64,000 bases of DNA from Sphingomonas trueperi. GTDB taxonomy: Bacteria; Pseudomonadota; Alphaproteobacteria; Sphingomonadales; Sphingomonadaceae. Positions 17,822 to 27,951 of the stretch are shown piece by piece (within the stretch, counting starts at the first letter, position 1; each line of letters begins with the position of its first letter). The stretch covers positions 310,001 through 374,000 of the forward strand of contig NZ_JAATJB010000003.1 of assembly GCF_011927635.1 (NCBI RefSeq). The letters are read 5' to 3'. Under the pieces are notes generated by a model, which was not told the origin of the DNA, made no database searches, and worked only from the letters and a program-made list of their open reading frames with translations. A program made the translations under genes and the position numbers.

Positions 17822-18182
17822 GCCGTTCCCTTTCGCGCATCCAGCGCTGGAGTTTGGGTCGAACGCGCAGGAAGGCGCGATAGAGCCGTTCGAGTGCCCA
17901 TGTCGCCCCGGGCAGCAGTGCAAGCAATCCCAGCGGGCGCAAGAGCGGGATTGCCCGCCACATCGCCGCGAATGCAGCCGCGCCGCTGTAGAAACGGCCT
18001 TGCGCGTCGCTCACATGGAAGCGCGCGAGCAAATCGCCGCGGTCGAGCGGGCAACTGCAGGTGTCGTCGCGCACATCCACGAAGCGCAGGTGCCCGCGCC
18101 GGTCCAGTCGCCGCATCAGCGCGATCTCGCGGGTGCACAAGGGGCAGCCGCCGTCATACCAGACGGTGAGGAGCTCAGCCAT
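17811..18182 (-). CDS. DCC-family thiol-disulfide oxidoreductase (DUF393)
   Basis: This 123-residue protein has the diagnostic DxxC start (VWYDGGCPLCTREIALMRRLD, CxxC at about residues 14-17) and then a hydrophobic C-terminal half. DCC proteins are predicted thioredoxin-like oxidoreductases of unknown substrate. The ATG at 18182 overlaps the stop of the FeS photolyase by eight bases, and its own end overlaps the ABC1 gene by 11. All three are thus coupled. DCC genes often accompany photolyase-type genes, which suggests a redox or light-stress link, but no function is shown. Confidence 0.88.
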   Translation of the reverse strand: MAELLTVWYDGGCPLCTREIALMRRLDRRGHLRFVDVRDDTCSCPLDRGDLLARFHVSDAQGRFYSGAAAFAAMWRAIPLLRPLGLLALLPGATWALERLYRAFLRVRPKLQRWMRERERHGG

Positions 18183-19707
18183 TCCAGTGGCTCCCGGCGG
18201 GGACCAGCGCGTCAAGGAAGCGGGCGGCGTCATCGGCGATCTCCGCCTTGCGCTCCTCGCTCATCCGATCAAGGTTGCGCACGATCGGGCCCATCCGCTG
18301 GTTGCGCGCGAAGCGGTCGCGGTGGCGGGCGATGAAGTCCCAGTAGAGATAGTTGAACGGGCAGGCATCCGGCCCGGCCTTCAGCTTCACCTGGTAGCGG
18401 CAGCCGGCGCAATAATCGGACATGCGGTCGATATAGGCACCGCTGGCCGCATAGGGCTTGGAGCCCATGATCCCGCCGTCCGCAAACAGCGCCATGCCGA
18501 TGGTATTGGGCATTTCCACCCACTCATAGGCATCGGCATAGACCGCCATGTACCAGACATGGACCAGATAGGGGTCGATGCCCGCGAGCAGCGCGAAATT
18601 GCCGGTGACCATCAGCCGCTGGATATGGTGGGCATAGGCATAAGCGCGGGTCTGCTCGACCGTGTCGCGGATGCAGGCCATGTCGGTTGCGGCGGTCCAG
18701 TAGAAATCGGGGAGCGGGCGACGCGCTTCCAGCGCGTTGGCCTCGGCATAAAGCGGCATGTGCACCCAGTAGATGCCGCGCACATATTCGCGCCAGCCGA
18801 GGATCTGCCGGATGAATCCCTCGGCCGAGTTGATCGGCACGCGGCCGGCGCGCCACTCCGCCTCGGCGCGGCGGCAGAGGTCGAGCGGATCGAGCAGGCC
18901 GATGTTCATGTAGAGCGCGAGGTGCGCGTGGAACAGCACCGCCTCGCCGCGCCGCATTGCGTCCTGATAGTCGCCGAAGCGCGGCAGCGCGTACTTGAGG
19001 AAATGATCGCGTGCCTTCTCGGCGTCGGCGCGGGTGACGGCGAGCGCGAAGGGCTGCAGGTCGCCGAAATTGTCGGGAAAACGATGCTCGACCAGCGCCA
19101 GCACCGCGCGGGTGATCGCATCCGGCGCGAACGCCGGGAGCGCCGGCGGCTCGGTGCCGGGGGGCGGCGTCCCGCGATTGTCGTGGTCGTAATTCCATTC
19201 GCCGCCGGCGGGCTTGTCGCCGTCCATCAGCAGCCGGGTGCGGCGGCGCATGTCGCGGTAGAAATACTCCATCCGCAATTGGCGGCGGCCTTGGGCCCAG
19301 GCACGGAAGCCGCCGGGATCGATCAGGAAGCGGGTGTCGGGGAGGAAGGTTAGGCCGGGCACGGCGGCCAGCGCCTGGCGGAGGCGCCATTCGCCCGGTT
19401 CGGTGCAGAGTATTTCCTCGACGTCGCGTTCCTCGCGGGCACGCTCGATCTCGCCGACCAGGCTGCCGCGGTTCTCGGGGTCCTCGAGGTGGGTGTAGCG
19501 AACCTGCCAGCCCTTGCCCCGCAGTTCCTCGGCGAAGTGGCGCATCGCCGAGAAGACGAAGGCGAGCTTCTTCTTGTGATGCGGAACGTACCGAGCCTCC
19601 TCGGCGACTTCCGCCATCAGCACCATGTCCTCGGCCGGATCTCCCTCGGCGAGCGAGGACAGGCCAGCGCTGAGCTGGTCGCCGAGGAGGAGGATCAGGC
19701 GGGCCAT
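18175..19707 (-). CDS. Iron-sulfur bacterial photolyase/cryptochrome (FeS-BCP, PhrB-type)
   Basis: This 510-residue flavoprotein should repair (6-4) photoproducts or sense light. It starts with the photolyase-related alpha/beta domain LILLLGDQLS. Four cysteines at 345, 433, 436 and 449 match the spacing of the [4Fe-4S] ligands in Agrobacterium PhrB (350, 438, 441, 454), each shifted by five. Conserved FeS-BCP motifs include the WNYDHDNR region near 170, INSAEGFIRQILGWREYVRG near 290 and HHIQRLMVTGN near 370. Agrobacterium PhrB carries FAD and a lumazine antenna. It is the first gene of a coupled operon with the DCC and ABC1 genes. Confidence 0.94.
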   Translation of the reverse strand: MARLILLLGDQLSAGLSSLAEGDPAEDMVLMAEVAEEARYVPHHKKKLAFVFSAMRHFAEELRGKGWQVRYTHLEDPENRGSLVGEIERAREERDVEEILCTEPGEWRLRQALAAVPGLTFLPDTRFLIDPGGFRAWAQGRRQLRMEYFYRDMRRRTRLLMDGDKPAGGEWNYDHDNRGTPPPGTEPPALPAFAPDAITRAVLALVEHRFPDNFGDLQPFALAVTRADAEKARDHFLKYALPRFGDYQDAMRRGEAVLFHAHLALYMNIGLLDPLDLCRRAEAEWRAGRVPINSAEGFIRQILGWREYVRGIYWVHMPLYAEANALEARRPLPDFYWTAATDMACIRDTVEQTRAYAYAHHIQRLMVTGNFALLAGIDPYLVHVWYMAVYADAYEWVEMPNTIGMALFADGGIMGSKPYAASGAYIDRMSDYCAGCRYQVKLKAGPDACPFNYLYWDFIARHRDRFARNQRMGPIVRNLDRMSEERKAEIADDAARFLDALVPAGSHWNG

Positions 19708-19796
19708 GCACGGTCATGTGGGGCAGGGGCGGGCTGGGCACGCGATGTCTTTTCGGACAGGTTGAGCGCTGGCGGCGCCCGGGCGATCCCGACATC

Positions 19797-20243
19797 ATGG
19801 AAAATCCCGCCTCGCTCGCTCCTGCCGCGCGTTTGCTCGGCTATGCCGGACTGCTGCCGCTGATCGGCTGCGCGGCCGGTCTCGGGTTGGTGCCGATGCA
19901 CCGCGCGCCGCTGCTCGACGCCGGGTTCGGCTATGCCGCGCTGATCTTCAGCTTTCTCGGCGGGCTCTGGTGGGGGCAGGGCATCGCGCGCGGGAAGGCG
20001 TCCCCCGCGCTGTTCACCATCGCGGTGCTGCCGTCGCTGGTCGCCTGGGGGCTGATGCTGCTCCGGCTGCTCGGCTGGACCACGCAGGAAGCGCTGCTCG
20101 TGCTCGGAGCAGCGATCCTGCTCTCGCCGATCGTGGACCTTGCGCTCGCTCGCAAACAGGCCACCGTGCACGGTTGGATCGCACTGCGCCTCCAGCTTTC
20201 CACGGGGCTTGGTGCTCTGACGCTGGCGCTCGCCATCCTCTGA
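19797..20243 (+). CDS. DUF3429 membrane protein
   Basis: This 148-residue protein has about five hydrophobic segments, with PAARLLGYAGLLPLIGCAAG at the N-terminus and FSFLGGLWWGQGIARG near residue 50. That GGLWWG motif is the hallmark of the DUF3429 family of small inner-membrane proteins of unknown function. The ATG at 19797 begins the family similarity; the open frame reaches back to 19716. Its stop abuts the stop of the convergent FAD oxidoreductase gene with no gap. It lies between two light-related genes, but no role can be inferred from sequence alone. Confidence 0.85.
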   Translation: MENPASLAPAARLLGYAGLLPLIGCAAGLGLVPMHRAPLLDAGFGYAALIFSFLGGLWWGQGIARGKASPALFTIAVLPSLVAWGLMLLRLLGWTTQEALLVLGAAILLSPIVDLALARKQATVHGWIALRLQLSTGLGALTLALAIL

Positions 20244-21191
20244 TCAGGCGGCGGCTGCCGCGCTGCCGATCATCGTCCCCAGGCGGTGGCCGGAGAGCCA
20301 GGCCAGCTCGACGCGCGGGCCCTGCAGCCAGTCGCCACAGGCGCCGAGCCGGAGCGACCCGTTCCACAGCGCGCCCTTGTCGATACCCGGCGTCATCGCG
20401 AAGCGCCAGCGATGCGCGGCGAGGTAGCGAACCGCCGGCACCGCACCGTCGGCATGCGCGAGCAGGGCGCCGAGCAGCGCCTGCGCCACGGCATCTGCGC
20501 TGTCCTCGAGATGCTGGGTCGACCAGGAGCCATGACCCTGCACCACCCAGGTCTCCCCATCGTGGCGCCCTGGCTTGGCACCGTCGCGCGCTGCCCAGCC
20601 GATGATCCCCCGCTGGCGGATGCTGTCGGCCGCGATCGGCACGCGATCCTCGAACGCGATCATCGCGGTCCAGCAGGGCTGCGAGCGTGCCGCCATCGCA
20701 TCGGCCGCCATCATCAGGTCGTGGGTGCCAAGGATCGCCGCGGCCTGCTCGGCCGGCAGCGCGATGATCGCCGCGTCGAACGGCCCATGCTGCTGCGCCT
20801 GCAGCCGGACGTGCCAGCCCTGCGCGTTGCGCGTCAGGCCGACGACATGATGCCCGAAATGCACCTGATGTGCCGACGCCATGTGGCGCACCGGCGCATT
20901 CATCGTCGGAGTGCCGACCCAGGCGTCCGGCCCGGCCTCATCCCAGGGGCTGGCCACGCCCTGCGCCTGCCAGTCCTGCACGAGGCGCCGGAACCGCTCG
21001 TCGCGGACGGTGAAATACTGCGCGCCGTGGTCGAAGTGGAGCGTCTCGCCGTCGACCTCGACCCGCCGGGTCGACATTCGCCCGCCGGGCCCGCGGCCCT
21101 TGTCGAACAAGGTCACCCGGTGCCCGGCGGCGAGCAGCTGATCGGCACAGGCCAGGCCGGCGATGCCGGCACCGAGGATCACGACGTCCAT
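20244..21191 (-). CDS. Renalase-like NAD(P)/FAD-dependent oxidoreductase
   Basis: This 315-residue protein starts with the FAD-binding motif DVVILGAGIAGLACADQLL, followed by LFDKGRGPGGRMSTRR, the second FAD segment of the renalase and amine oxidase-like family, and FDHGAQYFTVRD near residue 55. The C-terminal GDWLQGPRVELAWLSGHRLG closes the flavin site. Bacterial members have few tested substrates (dihydro-nicotinamide isomers for renalase). I took the ATG at 21191 because the FAD motif follows directly. It lies 14 bp after folE on the same strand, so the two are co-transcribed. Confidence 0.88.
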   Translation of the reverse strand: MDVVILGAGIAGLACADQLLAAGHRVTLFDKGRGPGGRMSTRRVEVDGETLHFDHGAQYFTVRDERFRRLVQDWQAQGVASPWDEAGPDAWVGTPTMNAPVRHMASAHQVHFGHHVVGLTRNAQGWHVRLQAQQHGPFDAAIIALPAEQAAAILGTHDLMMAADAMAARSQPCWTAMIAFEDRVPIAADSIRQRGIIGWAARDGAKPGRHDGETWVVQGHGSWSTQHLEDSADAVAQALLGALLAHADGAVPAVRYLAAHRWRFAMTPGIDKGALWNGSLRLGACGDWLQGPRVELAWLSGHRLGTMIGSAAAAA

Positions 21192-21205
21192 CTGCGCGGT
21201 CCCGC

Positions 21206-21820
21206 TCAATAGCCCATCAGCGACATCAGCTCGGCGCGGCTGCTGCGATCCTCGAGGAAGCAGCCCAGCATGCGGCTGGTCACCATGCCGACGCCGTGGG
21301 TCTTCACCCCGCGCCCGGTCATGCAGCCATGCTGCGCCTCGATCACCACCGCGACCCCGGCCGGCTTGAGGTGCGTCCAGATCGCCTGCGCGATCTCGGC
21401 GGTCAGCCGCTCCTGGATCTGCAGGCGGCGGGCATAGCCGTGGAGCACGCGGGCGAGCTTGGAGATGCCGACCACCCGGTCCTTCGGCAGATAGGCGATC
21501 GAGGCCTTGCCGGTGATCGGCGCGAGATGGTGCTCGCAATGCGACTGGAAGGGGATGTCCTTCAGCAGCACGATCTCGTCATAGCCCGCCACTTCCTCGA
21601 AGGTGCGGGCGAGGTGCATGCCGGGATCCTCGTCATAGCCGGCGCAATATTCGCGCCAGGCCCTGGCGTGGCGCAGCGGCGTGTCGCGGAGGCCCTCGCG
21701 CTCCGGATCCTCGCCGACCCAGCGCAGCAGCGTCCGCACCGCTTCCTGCACGTCGTCGGGGACCATTTCGGCGCCTGTTTCGTTGTCGGCCCGTTCTATA
21801 TCGTTGCAGAAGAAGTTCAT
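21206..21820 (-). CDS. folE: GTP cyclohydrolase I FolE
   Basis: This enzyme converts GTP to 7,8-dihydroneopterin triphosphate, the first step of folate and pterin synthesis. It has 204 residues. Zinc ligands and active-site residues are visible in FQSHCEHHLAPITGKASIAY (Cys, His) near residue 105 and QHGCMTGRG (second Cys) near 175, with QERLT between them. The start at 21820 has GAAAGGTAGG upstream; an open frame extends further but runs into the divergent gene. It is followed by the renalase-like gene and is divergent from the LOV regulator across 145 bp. Photolyases of some classes use a folate antenna, so a link to light response is possible but not needed. Confidence 0.95.
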   Translation of the reverse strand: MNFFCNDIERADNETGAEMVPDDVQEAVRTLLRWVGEDPEREGLRDTPLRHARAWREYCAGYDEDPGMHLARTFEEVAGYDEIVLLKDIPFQSHCEHHLAPITGKASIAYLPKDRVVGISKLARVLHGYARRLQIQERLTAEIAQAIWTHLKPAGVAVVIEAQHGCMTGRGVKTHGVGMVTSRMLGCFLEDRSSRAELMSLMGY

Positions 21821-21965
21821 CGGGCCTACCTTTCGTTTCACCGGCAGCATTTGCGTGGCGCGCCGGCATCGAGTGTCCTCCACATGAGGAACCCGGGGGA
21901 AACCGGGAACATGGACAAAAGGGTATGCAGATTTGCGGCCCCAAAAGGATGCGGAAAGCCGACCA

Positions 21966-22553
21966 ATGCCACTGACCGACATGATCGCCGGAAGCGCCGT
22001 CGCCGCGGTGCTTAGCAACCCCAGGCTCCCCGACAATCCCATCATCGATTGTAACGACGCCTTTGTCAGCCTGACGGGGTATCGCCGGGATGAAATCATC
22101 GGCCGCAACTGCCGGTTCCTCGCCGGTGACAAGACCGAGCCGTGGCTCAGCGAGGCGCTGAGTGCCGGCGTGCGTGAGAAGCGGCCGGTGATGGTGGAGA
22201 TTCTCAACTACAAGAAGGACGGTACGCCGTTCCGCAACGCGCTGCTGGTCGCGCCCATCTTCGGCGAGGATGGCGAGCTCGAATATTTCCTCGGCTCGCA
22301 GATGGAGGTGGAGGGGCCGAAGGACGGTACCGCGCACCGCGCCACCATCGCGCGCGACAAGATCGACGGTCTGTCCCCGCGCCAGCGCTCGGTGCTGATC
22401 GCGATGGCGGCGGGCAAGCTCAACAAGCAGATCGCCTATGACCTCGGCCTGACCGAGCGGACGATCAAGATGCACCGTGCGGCGATGTTCCGCGCGCTGG
22501 GCGTGCGCACCGCGGCGGATGCCGTCCGGATGGCGATCGAAGCGGGCTATTGA
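21966..22553 (+). CDS. Blue-light LOV-HTH (LuxR-type) transcriptional regulator
   Basis: This 195-residue protein is a LOV sensor fused to a LuxR-type HTH, the layout of Erythrobacter EL222. The LOV core has GRNCRFL with the photoactive cysteine at residue 49, then NYKKDGTPFRNALLVAPI and EYFLGSQMEV, which are typical flavin-pocket strands. The C-terminal DNA-binding domain runs from about 130: LSPRQRSVLIAMAAGKLNKQ, then YDLGLTERTIKMHR. Light should form a flavin-cysteinyl adduct that frees the HTH to dimerise and bind DNA (known for EL222). Targets here are unknown; divergent folE and the nearby photolyase operon are obvious candidates. The ATG at 21966 begins a complete LOV fold. Confidence 0.94.
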   Translation: MPLTDMIAGSAVAAVLSNPRLPDNPIIDCNDAFVSLTGYRRDEIIGRNCRFLAGDKTEPWLSEALSAGVREKRPVMVEILNYKKDGTPFRNALLVAPIFGEDGELEYFLGSQMEVEGPKDGTAHRATIARDKIDGLSPRQRSVLIAMAAGKLNKQIAYDLGLTERTIKMHRAAMFRALGVRTAADAVRMAIEAGY

Positions 22554-22558
22554 GCCAC

Positions 22559-22589
22559 AAAAAAGGGGCGCCCCCGAAAGGACGCCCCT
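22559..22589 (-). terminator. Rho-independent terminator of the small lipoprotein gene
   Basis: On the minus strand AGGGGCG (22589-22583) pairs with CGCCCCT (22570-22564) across a 12-nt loop and is followed by a run of six Ts. It ends the leftward gene 22611-22835 just beyond its stop and lies six bases after the stop of the rightward LOV gene, so it may help to stop both. Confidence 0.8.
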
Positions 22590-22610
22590 GATGGGTTCGG
22601 CCGGTACGGC

Positions 22611-22835
22611 TTACTGTGCGTTGGCGACCGGTGGTTCGACGCCGTTGTCCGGCGCGGCGTTGCCGATCATCGCCTCGGCCTCGGCATTGGCGCGATCCTC
22701 GGCGTCGTTCTGGTAGATCATCGCATTGGCCTCGGGCGCGACGTTCGCGCCGTCGGACAAATTGCCTTCGCCGCCGCCGCATGCCGCAAGCGGCGTCAGC
22801 AGGGCTGCCGCGGCCATCAGGCGAAGCTTGGTCAT
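22611..22835 (-). CDS. Small lipoprotein, function unknown
   Basis: This 74-residue protein has a lipoprotein signal peptide (MTKLRLMAAAALLTPLAAC, lipobox LAAC) with the acylated cysteine at residue 19. The mature part is acidic and rich in Asn, Ala and Glu (for example EDRANAEAEAMIGNAAPDN), low in complexity and probably unfolded. I do not recognise a family; similar short anionic lipoproteins are common in sphingomonads. The ATG at 22835 begins the signal peptide. It has its own terminator immediately downstream and so is a single-gene unit. Confidence 0.8.
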   Translation of the reverse strand: MTKLRLMAAAALLTPLAACGGGEGNLSDGANVAPEANAMIYQNDAEDRANAEAEAMIGNAAPDNGVEPPVANAQ

Positions 22836-22985
22836 CCGGTTGCTCCTACGTCCAAATCCGTTGCGCAGCCGAAAGGGGCCGCGCGTCGAGCCCGCTGCAT
22901 GGGGCACGGCGAGCAACGCGTCAAACCCAAATATGTCGCATCGCCGTGACTTTGCCATGTTTCCGCCCGAATTCGGGACCGGCCG

Positions 22986-24365
22986 TCACTCGCCCTTTTC
23001 GGGGGGGAGGGCGGCGATGTCCTCCGGCGCGTTGGCCGCGATTGCCAGCATCGACGCCCAGGCGGCGACATTCTGGCGGAGCTGCGCCGGATCGATCTTG
23101 TCGAGCGTGTCGTCGGGCGTGTGGTGCAGGTCGAAATAGCGCAGCCCGTCCTGGTTGAGCCCGATCGTGCCGACGCCGAGCGCGAGGATCGGCTCGACAT
23201 CGGTGCCGCCATGCGCCTTGCTCCGGCCGCGCTCGATGCCGAGCGGGTAGAGCGCGGTTTCCAGCCGGTCGCCAATTGCCTTGGCGCCTTCGGGAAGGTT
23301 GGTCTCGAACTTCCAGACGCGGTCGGCGCCGAAATCGGATTCCATCGCGAGCACGTGGCGCTCCTTGGCGTGCGCCTTGGCATAGGCCGCGCCGCCGAAG
23401 CCGCCGACTTCCTCGGCACCGAACCAGACGACGCGGATCGTGCGACGCGGCTGGCCGAGCTTCGCGGCGTGAAGCGCAGCCGCAGTGGTGATCCCCACGC
23501 CCGAGGCGTCGTCGATCGCGCCGGTGCCGAGGTCCCAGCTGTCGAGATGGCCGCCGACGACGATGATGCCGGCGCTGGGGTCGCTGCCCGGGATGTCGGC
23601 GATCACGTTGCCGGACTCGGCCTCGCCCTTGAACTGCGGGGTCACGCTCAGCCGCAGCTGCACCGGCCCGCGCTTGACGAGGCGCACCAACTGCTCGGCA
23701 TCGGGCACGGAGAGCGCGGCGGCGGCGATCGGCGACACGCCCTTGGCCCAGGTGGTGACGCCGGTGTGCGGGTTGCGGTGATGGTCGGTGCCGATCGAGC
23801 GGATCAGCACCGCGGCGGCCCCCTTGGTCGCGGCGATGCTCGGCCCGGCGCGGCGGACGGCGCCGTAATAGCCATATTGCGAGCCGTCCTGGGTCGGCAC
23901 CATCGCATGGTCGATGAAGGCGATCTTGCCCTTGAGGCTGCCGGCAGGCGCGGCTTGAAGATCGGCGAGCGAGGCGAAATAGGCGACCTCTGCCTCCAGC
24001 GGCTGCGCGCCGGTCGAGCCCGAATAGCCGAGCGCGGCGATCGTCAGCTTCTGCGCCGACGGCCCAAGCACTTCGGCGGTTTCCACGCCGCGGATCCAGA
24101 CCGGCATGCGGTAGGTCTCGATATGGACGTTCTGGAAGCCCAGCGCAGTCAGCTTCTTGACGCCCCAGGCGCGGGCGCGCGCCTCGGCTTCGGTCGCGGC
24201 GAGGCGCTGGCCGATCTCGGTGGTGAGGCCCTCGGTCACGTCCCAGGCCACAGTGTCCTGCAGCGCGGCGTCGCGGACCTTGGCCACCTGGTCGGCGGTC
24301 TGCGCGAGCGCGGGGAGGGGAAGGGCGAGCGCGGCAGTGGCCGCAAGCAGGAGGCGCTTGGTCAT
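22986..24365 (-). CDS. Secreted M28-family zinc aminopeptidase
   Basis: This 459-residue protein has a cleavable signal peptide (MTKRLLLAATAALALPLPALAQ). It continues with a protease-associated (PA) insert around 140-260 and an M28 catalytic domain. Metal ligands are visible in VVGGHLDSWDLGTGAIDDASG (His-Asp, then Asp) near residue 278, the catalytic pair in WFGAEEVGGFGG near 325, an Asp in MESDFGAD near 350, and a late His in FDLHHTPDDTLDKI near 425. Family members are periplasmic or secreted aminopeptidases/carboxypeptidases that release amino acids from peptides. The exact specificity is not readable. Confidence 0.9.
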   Translation of the reverse strand: MTKRLLLAATAALALPLPALAQTADQVAKVRDAALQDTVAWDVTEGLTTEIGQRLAATEAEARARAWGVKKLTALGFQNVHIETYRMPVWIRGVETAEVLGPSAQKLTIAALGYSGSTGAQPLEAEVAYFASLADLQAAPAGSLKGKIAFIDHAMVPTQDGSQYGYYGAVRRAGPSIAATKGAAAVLIRSIGTDHHRNPHTGVTTWAKGVSPIAAAALSVPDAEQLVRLVKRGPVQLRLSVTPQFKGEAESGNVIADIPGSDPSAGIIVVGGHLDSWDLGTGAIDDASGVGITTAAALHAAKLGQPRRTIRVVWFGAEEVGGFGGAAYAKAHAKERHVLAMESDFGADRVWKFETNLPEGAKAIGDRLETALYPLGIERGRSKAHGGTDVEPILALGVGTIGLNQDGLRYFDLHHTPDDTLDKIDPAQLRQNVAAWASMLAIAANAPEDIAALPPEKGE

Positions 24366-24433
24366 GCTGCGGATGCTAACCAGCGGCGGAACGATTGCAA
24401 TGGGGGATGAGCGGTTTGGAAAGCATGTTTAAC

Positions 24434-24472
24434 TCCCTCCTCCTCGGAGGATGAGGGGGTGGGGTGGAGGGA
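24434..24472. repeat. Extragenic palindromic element, C/T-G/A rich
   Basis: Outer arms TCCCTCC (24434-24440) and GGAGGGA (24466-24472) enclose the palindrome TCCTCGGAGGA (24441-24451) and a GGGGGTGGGG tract. It occupies the 239-bp gap between the divergent peptidase and ettA genes. In composition it resembles the structured element at 37606-37707. No other feature is visible in the gap. Confidence 0.55.
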
Positions 24473-24604
24473 TTCCAGAACGCTGGTCGGTCTCTGAGAG
24501 ACATGGTCTCTCCGCCAACCCCCGCGTTGCCAACCCGCGCCCGCATCGCTACATGCCACGCGTCTTTCCAGCATCCAGAATTCTCGCAACGGAGATCCGC
24601 CACC

Positions 24605-26284
<1,680 letters not shown>

Positions 26285-26386
26285 GCCTGAACGCGCCGGG
26301 TCGAGCCGAGGGGCTTGATCCGGCGCTTGCTTTTCTACGGTGTATTGCTGCTATGGTACGGCTCTCGACCAGAGGGGAGCCATAGG

Positions 26387-27052
26387 ATGCTTGCACTGAT
26401 GCTGATCGCTGCCACGCCGTTGCCGGACATGGCGGTGCCCGACGGCTCCCGTCTCCGCGAAGGCAGCGCCTGCTATGCGCTGACCCGCGAGGGCAAGCCG
26501 ATCGGCCAGACCTGGCAGCGCGTCCGCGCCGCGACCGAGGGGTCTACCCCCGTCTGGGACATCATCGTCCACCAGCGCGTCGGCGACGGCAGGTTCGACA
26601 TGCGCGACCATTTCGTGCTGCGGCGTGGCGACCTCACGCCGCTTCGCATGGACAGCCGCCGAAACGGGGTCGAGCATGTCCGCGTCCGCTATGACGGCAG
26701 GACGATCCAAGTGACGCGGCCGGACAAGGCTGAGACGCAGTTATCCGCACCCGGCACGGTATGGGACGGCAATCTATGGGGCCTGACCTTCGCCGCGTTG
26801 CCGCTGGCTGAAGGAAAGACCTATCATCTGCCCTTCTTCCAGTACGACAAGGGGTTGGGGCACTTTACGCTCAAGGTGGCCGGCAGCGCGAAGGTGAATG
26901 GCCAGGATGCATGGCTTGTGGATGCCGATGCCGGCGACGGCCGCACCGTCCGCTACCAGATCGGCAAGGACCCGGCGGCGGAACTAGGCACCGAAAGCCC
27001 GATGTTCGGCCAGCATCTCGGCGGCGATTGCAGCGCGCTGGCCGAACCCTGA
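26387..27052 (+). CDS. Hypothetical exported protein (DUF3108-like)
   Basis: This is a 221-residue protein from the ATG at 26387, which has AGGGGAGCC upstream. It has a short hydrophobic start (MLALMLIAATPLP) that could be a weak signal sequence. The body is beta-rich, with repeated short strands such as DHFVLRRGDLTPLRMDSRR and TYHLPFFQYDKGLGHFTLKV, and a C-terminal disulfide-like Cys (GGDCSALAEP). The pattern recalls periplasmic DUF3108-type proteins, but similarity is only by eye and I cannot assign a function. It lies 102 bp after ettA and converges with acylphosphatase, leaving 10 bp between stops. Confidence 0.65.
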   Translation: MLALMLIAATPLPDMAVPDGSRLREGSACYALTREGKPIGQTWQRVRAATEGSTPVWDIIVHQRVGDGRFDMRDHFVLRRGDLTPLRMDSRRNGVEHVRVRYDGRTIQVTRPDKAETQLSAPGTVWDGNLWGLTFAALPLAEGKTYHLPFFQYDKGLGHFTLKVAGSAKVNGQDAWLVDADAGDGRTVRYQIGKDPAAELGTESPMFGQHLGGDCSALAEP

Positions 27053-27062
27053 CCCACTCGGA

Positions 27063-27341
27063 TCAGGCGGTGAACCGCTTGGTGAAGCCCTTGTGCGGCT
27101 TGTCCTCGGGCACGGCGGCGCTTTCGACATGCTCGACCCGCGCCATGGGCGGGCCTTCGCGGCAGGCCTCGACGAAGAGGCCCAGCGCGGTGTCTTCCCC
27201 GGCGGCGAGCACCTCGACGCGCCCGTCGCGCAGATTGCGTACCCAACCGGTGAGCCCGCCGCGCTGCGCGGTGCGCACCACCCAGTCGCGATAGCCGACC
27301 CCCTGTACCCGTCCCGAAACCAGGATTCGCTGCTGCGCCAT
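27063..27341 (-). CDS. acyP: Acylphosphatase
   Basis: This 92-residue enzyme hydrolyses acyl phosphates such as acetyl phosphate and carbamoyl phosphate. It shows the whole family signature: GRVQGVGYRDWVVRTA with the catalytic arginine near residue 18, and GWVRNLRDGRVEVLAAG with the catalytic asparagine near 36. It has the normal single-domain length. It reads leftward as its own unit, 115 bp from the start of the greB gene's stop, and converges with the hypothetical exported protein. Confidence 0.95.
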   Translation of the reverse strand: MAQQRILVSGRVQGVGYRDWVVRTAQRGGLTGWVRNLRDGRVEVLAAGEDTALGLFVEACREGPPMARVEHVESAAVPEDKPHKGFTKRFTA

Positions 27342-27456
27342 ATGCTCCCTTTGTACACGCCCATGATGTCGGGCCGCGAGTATCTGTAGCAGTCTGGGAC
27401 AGATGGGGGGCGGGGCAGGGGAACGGTCCGCCGCAAACCCGGCAGACCCCGGCGCG

Positions 27457-27936
27457 TCAGGGATAGGTGATTGCCATCACTTCATATTCGCGCTCGCCCG
27501 CGGGCAGGGTCACGCGGCGGAGGTCGCCGACCCGGGCACCGCGCAGCGCGCGGGCGAGCGGCGCGTTCCAGCCGACCAGTCCCTTGGCGGCATCGGCCTC
27601 GTCGTCGCCGACCAGGGTGAGCGTGCGGTGGTTGTCGTCCTCGTCGGCGATCGTCACGCAGGCGCCGAAGAACACCCCGCTGCGATCCTCCTGCCGGCTG
27701 GGATCGACCACTTTGGCCGCCTTCATCCGCCGGGCGAGGAAGCCCAGCCGCCGATCGATCTCGCGCAGGCGCTTGCGGCCATAGATGTAATCGCCGTTTT
27801 CGGAGCGATCGCCATTGCCCGCTGCCCAGGAAATCGTCTCGACCAGCTTGGGGCGCTCGGTCCCGAACAGCTGGTCGTACTCGGCCTTGAGCGCGCCATA
27901 GCCGGCGGGGGTGATATAGTTGGGGCGATCGTTCAT
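27457..27936 (-). CDS. greB: Transcription elongation factor GreB
   Basis: This 159-residue factor rescues backtracked RNA polymerase by stimulating transcript cleavage. The N-terminal coiled coil contains the acidic tip GDRSENGDYIYGRKRLREID near residue 42, whose Asp and Glu pair is the catalytic element. The C-terminal globular domain has GVFFGACVTI, DEADAAKGL and NAPLARALRGARVGD, typical of GreA/GreB. The FLARRMKAAKV segment and a basic patch favour GreB over GreA. It lies 15 bp downstream of the lytic transglycosylase gene on the same strand, so they may be co-transcribed. Confidence 0.92.
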   Translation of the reverse strand: MNDRPNYITPAGYGALKAEYDQLFGTERPKLVETISWAAGNGDRSENGDYIYGRKRLREIDRRLGFLARRMKAAKVVDPSRQEDRSGVFFGACVTIADEDDNHRTLTLVGDDEADAAKGLVGWNAPLARALRGARVGDLRRVTLPAGEREYEVMAITYP

Positions 27937-27951
27937 GATCGGCCCACGCTA

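Noticed and set aside
21888..21910. Two GGAAC boxes as an EcfG general-stress promoter upstream of the LOV gene
   Set aside because: No CGTT-type -10 element lies 16-17 bp downstream of either box.
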